A stretch of DNA of 64,000 nucleotides, taken from positions 638,949 to 702,948 of the forward strand of contig KZ627148.1 in assembly GCA_002917775.1 (NCBI GenBank). Direction: 5' to 3'. The notes beneath the pieces are model-generated. The model was given only the letters and a program-made list of their open reading frames with translations. It did no database searches and was not told the DNA's origin. The stretch's first letter is position 1; every line of letters begins with the position of its first letter. The position numbers were made by a program, and so were the translations under genes. The DNA comes from Glaciozyma antarctica PI12. Its lineage: Eukaryota; Basidiomycota; Microbotryomycetes; Kriegeriales; Camptobasidiaceae. Below are positions 56,523 to 64,000 of this stretch, piece after piece.

Positions 56523-57737
56523 ATGGTGCGTCCGCCTCAAGGGTGCGGGAGCCCAGCTGACCGTTCCCTCCCCTCGCAGCGCCCCCAGCATTCGATCTAC
56601 TTGAGCACCACGGCTCCTCCCCAGCTCGCGAGTCTCAACCTCTCCGACACCCTGGCCTACCTCGAGCGTATTGGCCTACCCTCGTCGACCGCAGCCCTCC
56701 CTCCTTCCCTCTCCCTCCTCGCCCAACTCAGCTTCGCCCACCAGACCACAACGCCGTACGACTCCTCCTCTCTCCACGTCACTACCGTCGAATGGGAGGA
56801 TCCCTCCACACATGTCGTGCTCGGTGACGGACAGGGGATGGAGTTGGGTCGAGGGAACTTTGAGCGGATCGTGCTGAGACGCGGCGGAGGGCATTGCATC
56901 GCGCTGAACACGCTATTTGCCTCCCTCTTGAGGGGATTCGGGTTCAGCGTTGCGGAATGCGGAGCGAGGGTCTACCTGCCGCGAGGGAGGGACGCGGTGG
57001 AGGCGGGGTGGATCTGGAGCGCGTTGACCCACGTTGCGCTGGTGGTGGATTGGGACGGGAGCGAGGGACGGCGGTACGTTATCGACGTAGGGTTCGGCGT
57101 TGGTGGATGTCCGTACCCGTAAGATTTCTATTGTCACTGCTGGTTCTGCCCGCTGTGCTCACCGTTCCCCGCAGGATGCCCCTCGAAGACGGCGCGACCT
57201 CCAAATCCCTCTCTCCGACCGAGTCGTTCCTCCTCAAGGCAGAGTCACTCCCCGTGGGCTACGCAACCTCAACGCATCTCCCCGGCTACACTTTTTATCG
57301 ACGTGTCGCCGCTCCGGGCGAAATCATCGCCGACCCCGCGACCGCCGATTCGGATCCGCACAGTCATTGGACACCCTGCTACGCCTTCACCCTTTCAACC
57401 CTCTGTCCTGGAGACATCCGAATGGCTGATTACTATAATCAGTACGCGCCAGACGTGCGTCCCTTCTCCCGCTTTTCGTCTGGCTTCGCTGACCCGGTCT
57501 CGCAGGCCACCTTTACCAACTTTTTCGTCGTCTCGGTCCTTTTAGTTACCGGGTCACGCAAGTCGTTAATCTATGGACAACCACCTGAAGGATGGTCGAT
57601 GAATGACCGAGGAGCGGCGGGCAAAACTATACGAGAAGGAGGGAGTCCGAGGAGAGGAGCGAAATATGCGCATGATCCCATTCGAGACGGGCCCGTTGAA
57701 GGAGGTGCTTAGAGAGGAGTTTGGATACCGCTTTTAG
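56523..57737 (+). CDS. Arylamine N-acetyltransferase (NAT)
   Basis: Acetyl-CoA-dependent enzyme that N-acetylates aromatic amines and hydrazines. A 54-base intron (GTGCGT donor, CTGAC, CGCAG acceptor) follows the ATG directly, giving M-RPQHSIYLSTTAPPQL; retention would keep the frame. Then LAYLERIGLPSS, LAQLSFAHQTTTPYDSSSL, the catalytic-Cys segment GNFERIVLRRGGGHCIALNT, THVALVV (catalytic His), and YVIDVGFGVGG (catalytic Asp). The chain continues CPYP-MPLEDGATSKSLS and ATFTNFFVVS. A one-base frame slip near 57600-57615 separates this from a C-terminus that reads MTEERRAKLYEKEGVRGEER and LKEVLREEFGYRF, typical of NATs. The Cys-His-Asp triad lies upstream of the slip. Confidence 0.85.
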
Positions 57738-57906
57738 AGACGAATGCAAGATGGTTGTAGAGCCAGACACTGGCAGCCCGTGTTGACCTCGAAGCCGCAA
57801 ACGAGTCGTTCGCCTCTCTCCCTCTTCCCACTCGCTCACTCCACCCGCAACACTGCGGTTCCCCCGCCTCCCCCACCTCCTTCTCCGCCTACGAGCTCTC
57901 ACTCCA

Positions 57907-59087
57907 ATGCCACCAAAGAAGGGGAAGCCAGCCTTCTACGCCGGTACGCCCTCCTCACGCTCCCATTCTCCATCGCTCACCCTCCTCACAGTCCGTATCG
58001 GCCGCCGACCAGGCGTCTACACCACCTGGTACGCTCTGATCTATCTAACCTGTTCTGTCACAGCTAACGACGACGCAGGCCCGAAGCTCAAGCGCACATC
58101 GCTGGGTTCCCTGGTGCCATCCACAAGAAGTTCCCCACCCGCTCCGAAGCCGAGGCCTACGCTCTTCCAGGCGGCGGCTCCGCACCTATAGCTAGCTTGT
58201 CGAGGATCCGCGTGAGGGAGGAGGACGACGGGCCGCCGCCGCTTAAGCGGAGGAATAAGGAGGCGTCAGAGGTCGCGCCTGGGACGAGGACGGTGTATTG
58301 CGATGGGAGCTCGTTGGGCAATGGGAAGGTGGGGAGCAAGGCGGGGATTGGGATCTTTTGGAGTCATGAGATGGGGGCGTTGTGAGTTGCTCTTTGAGAG
58401 GGGGTGGGGTAGGGGAGCTGATGATGCGCACAGGAATGTGTCGGAGCGGCTGCCTGGAAAGCAGCAGACGAACAATCGAGCGGAGATGTACGTGCGTACT
58501 GTGGAACTGGTAGGAGGGATTGAGTGGCGGGACTGACTTGCTTCCCTTCGCAGGCTGTTGCTCGCATTCTCGAGATGGATCCTACGCCTCATCTACCTCT
58601 CACAATCTGTACCGACTCGCAATATACGATATCAGGTGCGTCGTTTCCCATTTCCCTCTCAGAAAAGCCCTCACGCCTCCTCGCAGTCTTCTCCGAATGG
58701 ATTCCCGCCTGGCGTCGCAGGAACTGGCGCACCGCGACCAACACAGCCGTCGTCAACAAGGACTTGATCCTCTACATCCTCTCCCTCATCTCCCTCCGCA
58801 TGCCCGCCAATGCTTATTCCCCCACCGCGAACGTCTCGTTCCACAAAGTCCAGGCCCACGTCGGGGTAGAGGGGAACGAGCAGGCGGATCGGTTCGCGAA
58901 GGAGGGAGCGGGGATGGAGGAGGTTGCGGAGAGGGATTTTGAGCGCGAGGCGAGGGGGATTGAGAAGAAGTTGAAGGAGAGGGGAGCGAAGAAGGTCGAA
59001 CTGCAGTTCGTGGTCGAGTGCGAAGAGGGGGATTTACTCTCCGACGACGATATGCGAAGGATGGAGGAGTTGCAGGAGTTTGATTGA
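57907..59087 (+). CDS. RNH1: Ribonuclease H1
   Basis: Endonuclease that removes RNA from RNA:DNA hybrids in nucleus and/or mitochondria. After MPPKKGKPAFYA comes the hybrid-binding domain: VRIGRRPGVYTTWPEAQAHI, AGFPGAIHKKFPTRSEAEAY. A short basic linker leads to the RNase H fold: TVYCDGSSLGNGK (first Asp), NNRAEMYAVARILEM (Glu), LTICTDSQYTIS (Asp), then a basic handle-like stretch WRRRNWRTATNTAVVN and KVQAHVGVEGNEQADRFAKE (His and last Asp). All four metal-binding acids are present. Five introns restore frame, the second ending at an acceptor 14 bases beyond an alternative one. An acidic C-terminal extension (EEGDLLSDDDMRRMEELQEF) follows the fold. Confidence 0.92.
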
Positions 59088-59152
59088 GCTCGCTGGGAAT
59101 GGACACGATTTACTTGGGCACAGGAACAGGGTACATTCCAGCAGCAGCGAGG

Positions 59153-60195
59153 TCACTCGGCGGCCTCGTCGAGTTCGGGGTACGCGCGGAATACTTTGGG
59201 AGAGCAAGTCGATCAGCTACGTTCCGGGTGACTTGCGAAGGAGCGCTTACGGCCCATCGAGTACTTCTGCCTGCGGTCGCTCGTCAAGTACTCTGCGATG
59301 AGAGGAGAATCGGCGACTCGAGCGTGGAGGGCGAAAATCCGGGGGAACGCCGGCTTGAGCGTCTTCATCAGGTTGGGGAACGCGTAGAGCAGCTACGAAT
59401 GGAGGTTAAAAGCGCATACGTTTACGAGTGGGGAAGACGCACCCCATCGACGATTTGGAAGAGAGCGAGATCAGCGTAGCTGCACTCCTTAAGCAAGTAC
59501 CCGCTGTCCGCCTTCGCGAGAGCTCCCTCAAAGTGCTTGAAGTACTTCGGCACCCTCTCCTCCCTGAATCCCTTGGATTTGGAGAGCGCAGCCTCATAGC
59601 GCAGTCTGGTAGTACTGCCCAATCGAAATCGGGTGATGCGTATCGTGAATCTACGAGCTCGGCTCAGCCTTAATCTCGCTCGCGGAGAAACGCAACGCAC
59701 CTCGTTTCCGAAATCTAGCAGTGTAAGAAGCAGTGCCTGGCGATGGAACGTCGTAGGATCGTGCAAGCTAGCAGTCGACGACCGTGGGTTCTTGTGCTTG
59801 AGGTCAAGGTCGAGCTCAGGGAGGTGCGCGGAGAGGTAAAGGATGATGTTGGGCGTCTGGGAGATGACCACTTCTCCGTACTGGAGGATCGGAGGAGCGA
59901 ATGGCGTAGGATTCTTGTCTGCAGGATCCTTGTCAGCTCCCCCCTCCTCCTGCTACCCCACATCGGACGAACCGGATCCCTCGAAGCCGTCCTTGAGGAA
60001 GGGGAAGATGCACGCCTGGCCAACGGTACGCGCATGGTCCTCGTAGGGCGTCCGGGTGGCCTCGAAGAAGAGGCGGATGAACTGCGGAGCGCGAGGTGAG
60101 CTGGGAGAGAGGGATGCTCGGAGACTGTCTTCCGCACTCACCTCTGCGCGCCCTGGGATGGAAGCGTGGTAGATGAGCTTGAAAGGAGGAGTCAT
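59153..60195 (-). CDS. Glutathione S-transferase-like protein
   Basis: Two-domain GST. The N-terminal thioredoxin-like part has MTPPFKLIYHASIPGRAE, PQFIRLFFEATRTPYED, PFAPPILQYGEVVISQTPNI (cis-Pro, then the Ser-Gln/Thr glutathione-site segment) and ILYLSAHLPEL. The C-terminal all-helical part has HRQALLLTLLDFGNE, YFKHFEGALAKADSGYLLKE, SYADLALFQIVDG and FPNLMKTLKPAFPRIFALHA. The final intron, with a CAAAG acceptor, joins KYSMG to LFRAYPELDEAAE. The catalytic Tyr or Ser is not certain: Tyr in KLIYHAS is a candidate. The class resembles sigma/mu-like fungal GSTs (PYED, SYADLALF). A longer N-terminus is open to about 60310 but the 60195 ATG gives the normal GST start. Convergent with RNH1, 65 bases apart. 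Confidence 0.85.
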
Positions 60196-60399
60196 CGTCG
60201 TCGAGATGAGCTTGGAGTAGATAGAGAAGAGGAGAGGGACGAAGAGAAGATCGACGAGAGCAGTTCGCATTGGGGAGAGGGCGAACGCCGAAACTAGCAC
60301 GGGGCAGCGAGCCAAGTCTTCGTTCCCTTGCGCCGGTCTTTGTCAAAGTACAGGCTAACTAGTTGCGAAGAGTGTACACGTCCTACAACACGTAAACAT
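60196..60399. other. Short intergenic region between synaptojanin-like and GST genes
   Basis: About 200 bases containing the GST promoter and the 3' flank of the phosphatase gene. On the minus strand an in-frame upstream ATG at about 60270 (MRTALVDLLFVPLLF) would add a hydrophobic leader to the GST if used. Confidence 0.4.
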
Positions 60400-63300
60400 C
60401 TAATGGTAACTCGCCTCAATCACCTCCCATCCTCCCGCCCCCTTCGTTCCTCTCGCTTCCCTCGAATCCTCAACACTATCCAGCAGCGACGAAGCCGACG
60501 GAGACCTCTTGACCCCCGGGCGCTGAGGAATCGGAGGTGCCGCTCTTCTATTTGCCGAAACCTCGGGCGGTTGGAGCGATATATTGATGCGAGGTGCGGG
60601 AGGTGGTGGTTTTCGGCGAGAGGGAGCGGCGCTGAGGGAGGATTTGCTGGGGACGATGGGAGAAGGCTTGCAGTGGGAGGAGAGTTGAGAAGAGGAGAGA
60701 GAGTGGGGAGCGTCGAATGGGTTGGTTGTGCTTGGGCTTGTAGAGGGGAGCTCGTTGGAATCGACGAGACTCTCGGGGTGATCTGCAACGCCTTCCTTAG
60801 TCGTCGTAAAGGAATTACAGACGTAAAGCGTACCCGAGTCGTTCCACCAGGCCTGCTCGTCGTCAGAAGGCGGAGGCAGGTCGATGGTCGCCACCCCGTT
60901 CGTAATCCGTGAGAGCTTGTCGTCGAGCTTCTCCGCCGGCGAGTGGACGAGAATCTCCTTGAGGATCTCCTTCCGGAGTGTAGCTCGCTTCGCATGATCG
61001 ATGGTCCGAATGCGAGCTCGGAGCACGGCGTAGACTGGGCGATGATCTGAAGCGAGCAGCTCGGCTCGGTAGTAGCGACTGAGGTCGAGCTGCGTTGAGA
61101 ACAAAGTCAGCCTGAGGACGTTCAAAGCCAAGGAAAGAGGACGTACGTCGTTTCCCGAGTACAGGATGCGATCTGGCGAGACGAAGGAGTTAGCCAGGCA
61201 ACGAGGCGAGCGAGCAAGCTACTCACCAGTCCATGCTGGAATGCGCTGCTTCTCTGAAGTATCGTAATTCTGAGTGCCGTTGTCGTACCTGAACGAACGA
61301 GAAAGGTCAGAGTCGCGTCGCGAAAGCTGATGAGAGCGAGCGAGCTCACTTGTAAGTCGGAGCGAAGATGAGAGGGCCCTCCGTGAAGCCCGAAAAGACG
61401 TTTCGCGTTCGCATACTGAGCGAGAGCTACAGGTAACACGTCAGCTCGGCCGTCAGATGCAGCTGGAGCCGGACTCACTTGATCTCCGGCCATCAACGCA
61501 GCGTAGTCGTCTTCAGCAGCCAGTCTCCGCACTTCGTCGTTCGAGAACGAGATCCGATAGTTCGTATCGGCCGCCCAGATGACGTTCCTATGCGACAGCG
61601 AGTCAGAAGCCGAGTCGAGACGGGAGTATAGCGGCGTCGAACGCACTCGTGGTTCGCGATCATCTTGCCCTTCGAGAAGTGGAGGCCTTCAGCGATGGTA
61701 AAGTAGTCATTGTTCCGCTCGTCGATATTGCTGTGGCCTGCAGCAAGATGGGCGGTGACGAAGCAGAACGATGAATCTCGGTAGTCGAGTCGGATCGCGA
61801 CGGCTCCCTCTGCAAGAAGGAGTTAGCGAGTGCGGAGATGGGGAGACGGCTCGAGGTGGCGTACTGTTGCCCGCCATGCCCTTGAGACCGGTCTTCAGAG
61901 AAACTGGTCAGCAGAGTCTCGGAGGGACGACGGAGCGACGACGCACCTTCTTCGTCGCAACTTCGACGTTGCGGACCTCGTTCGCCAGCGACTTCTTAAT
62001 GAGAACGATGAGAGCAGTGCCGACGAGCTGACCAGATCGCAGGAGGATGTAATCGGCCTTCTTGTCGGGTCGTTCAGCGACAGTCTTGAGGATGTGAGCT
62101 TCCCAGCGGCGCCTGCAGGGACGAGATCAGTACTGTGATGACGAATGGCGGATGAGCCTCCGCACTTCTTCTCGGGGTCCGTTGCCATGATCATCTGAGG
62201 CGTAAGAGGTACGATCTCCTGGAACGCGACGATGAGAATGCTCGGTTCCGGTCCTACAAGCGAACGATCAGCGCGCGCTCGCGTATCCTCTGCATGCCGA
62301 GAACACTTACCGTCCGCAGGAAAGAGCCAAGGAAGAAGAGACTCGGTCCCAGGGCCCTTGCCGTTGAGGTTGTACGTCCCGACCCAGATCCAGATCGGCT
62401 CGTAGCTCGTGTACTCCGACGCGCGTGCTTGGAGGCTCTCGCGAAGAGCGTCGTTGATGGGGTTAAAAACGCGCACTTTCTGCGAGCTGCTGAGGTAGCC
62501 CTGCGACGCGAGAATATCAGCTGGAGACTTAGGTACTGGGGAGTTCGACGCACCAGCAGAGCATCGATGGCACTTTGCTTGCTCGTGTCCAAAAAGTTAG
62601 ATTGATACATCCTTCCGACGCTCTTCGTCGCGTCCGACAGCAAGCCAGCGAACGACTTCTTCCCGCTGCGAGTGAAGGACGTGTTGATTGCGCCGGTGCC
62701 GACGTAGATCTTCGAAAGGGCGTCGCCGTTCTGGACATGCCGAATCAGCTCGCGTTCGATGGCTCAGGCGAAGAAGAGTTCACCTCGGCGAAAAGGATTC
62801 GGTGAGATGACCAGAGAGCGGATTCGGGACTCGACCAGTCGGGATTCGTATTGCGAATAAAGTCCTCGAGCGCGAAGCGAGAAAGGACGTCCTCGACGAC
62901 GTTCGTGCGATCGAGACAATCTGCACGAATCCGAGGTCAGCTTTACCACCTTTCAGCGCGCACAGACGAAAGCTCACCTTTGCAGTTGGTCCTAAACACT
63001 CCTCGCTGACCCATAACGAGAGTTCCCTCCCCATCTCGGTCGATACTGATGAGGCACGACCCGTACTCCGCCTCCGTCTCGCCCACCGCATTCGCCAACT
63101 GACTCTTGACGCTCTCGATCCCTCCGACCCTACTCTTGGCATGAAAGTCAAATTCGGTAATCCTCACTCTATCCCGCACGTCCTCGTCGACGAGCGCCGC
63201 AGCAGCGAGGTGCGCCTCGTACGCCGCTGTGAGGGAGGCTTCTTGGTCCTTGGAGCTGAGGAGGTTGATGATGTGGATCGAGGAGTAGTTGTCGAGGAGC

Positions 63301-64000
63301 TCTTCGAAGTGGCGTAGGAAGGCGGGGAGGGAGGCTTCGATGGGGCGAGTGACGGTGATCTTGAGGCCGAAGGGCTGCACGCCGAGCTCCTCCCAGAACA
63401 CTGAGAGTCGGCGAGGGTTAACAGGGGCTCAAGGCGAAGAGAGATAAGGCCCACCTGGTACACTCCCGCGGATCTGGGTGTACGAAAAGCAAAGCGTCGC
63501 AGTTCGCAGGATCGTCTCCGTCTGCGCGTCTTCACAGTCAGCTCGACTCGGCAGCTTCGAACTAAATACGCACTTCCACAAAATTCGCAACGCTCCCATG
63601 ATCGTCCACCCCACGCACATTGAACCTCGTTCCCGCGCGCTTCCAGCCCAGCCTACTGACGAGCGAGAGGACGGCCGGTTGACCTCCCAAGCTAATATCG
63701 TAAAGGCCGCAGAAGCCCTGAATAGCGAGGACGATAAACCCCTGCTGATCAAAAACCTCCCGTGCTGTCGACGGCAGCGACGCACGAAAGGAAAGGAGAG
63801 GAGCGATCAGGAACGTATTCCAGAGGAATCTCGTATCGTATTCCTCCGGCTCCCCGTCGTCCTTCGCCGCGCCTTTCCCCTTGACGTTCGAACGCTTCCT
63901 CGCTAACCGCGCCTCGAGCCTCGTCGAAAGGTCGAACGCGTTCTCCCCGCTCGAGAAATAAAAAGACGAGTTGCTGAGGATCTTGCGGATCCCTGCGCAG
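60400..64000 (-). CDS. Synaptojanin-type Sac1 plus 5-phosphatase (Inp52/Inp53), 5' part missing
   Basis: Polyphosphoinositide phosphatase controlling PI(4,5)P2 during endocytosis and at the trans-Golgi. The window enters the gene inside the Sac domain (NTFLIAPLLSFRASLP, FIVLAIQGFCGLYD, CFSYTQIRGSVPVFWEE). The Sac catalytic CX5R motif is RTNCKDCLDRTNVVED. The 5-phosphatase domain follows with WVGTYNLNGKGPG, ILIVAFQEIVPLTPQMIMAT, TGLKGMAGNKGAVAIRLDY, FVTAHLAAGHSNIDERNND, VIWAADTNYRISFSND, YKYDNGTQNYDTSEKQRIPA, WTDRILYSG and LLASDHRPVYAV, a complete motif set. The C-terminus is Pro/Ser-rich (AAPPIPQRPGVKRSPS) and ends VIEASYH. More than ten short introns. The Sac N-terminus lies beyond the right edge. 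Confidence 0.93.

Overview
The window looks like a gene-dense piece of nuclear chromosome from a basidiomycete yeast, most likely a red yeast of the Sporidiobolales (Rhodotorula, Rhodosporidium or Sporobolomyces type). The grounds are high GC content, genes with many introns of about 45-120 bases (mostly 50-65), donors mostly GTGCGT, GTACGT or GTGAGT, an internal CTGAC or CTAAC branch-like motif and CAG acceptors. The protein set is also typically fungal: a CFEM protein, Slt11, Gid7, Tap42, Crb2, a UPF0658 protein and a Candida antarctica lipase B-like lipase. Species assignment is inference. I saw no convincing transposon, virus-like element, rRNA, tRNA or CRISPR array.

Layout. 1-6.4 kb: 5' part of a copper P-type ATPase (running off the left edge), a secreted lysozyme/transglycosylase-like protein and the succinate dehydrogenase assembly factor SDHAF1, all on the minus strand. 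6.4-18.4 kb: a serine-rich unknown, a Crb2/53BP1-type checkpoint mediator and a large glutamine-rich, possibly regulatory protein on the plus strand, with a doubtful small minus-strand gene between the last two. 18.8-32.8 kb, minus strand: CalB-like lipase, DUF4203/TMEM198-like membrane protein, WDR26/Gid7, Vps54 and Tap42. 33-34.2 kb, plus: Ypt6/Rab6, divergent from Tap42. 34.7-39 kb, minus: CFEM-GPI protein, Slt11/RBM22 and a short-chain dehydrogenase. 39.3-42.6 kb, plus: a SAP-domain protein kinase. 42.9-52.6 kb, minus: an ABCC transporter, a small unknown and a UPF0658 membrane protein. 53-54.3 kb, plus: a Sna3/Pmp3-like protein. 54.5-56.1 kb, minus: a two-domain, apparently broken gene. 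56.5-59.1 kb, plus: arylamine N-acetyltransferase and RNase H1. 59.2-64 kb, minus: a glutathione transferase and a synaptojanin-type phosphoinositide phosphatase running off the right edge.

Several genes touch membrane traffic: Vps54 (GARP tether), Ypt6 (the Rab that binds GARP in yeast), synaptojanin, a Golgi-type UPF0658 protein and a Sna3-like protein. NAT, GST and the ABCC transporter are conjugation and efflux functions, but they are not an obvious cluster. The most unusual structural observations are a 4-base microexon in the Sna3-like gene, a 12-base exon carrying the predicted catalytic Asp of the lipase, a GC-AG intron, an alanine in place of the VAIK lysine of the SAP kinase, and seven one-base frame breaks or stops in otherwise good genes. 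The last group may be sequence errors and need rechecking against reads.
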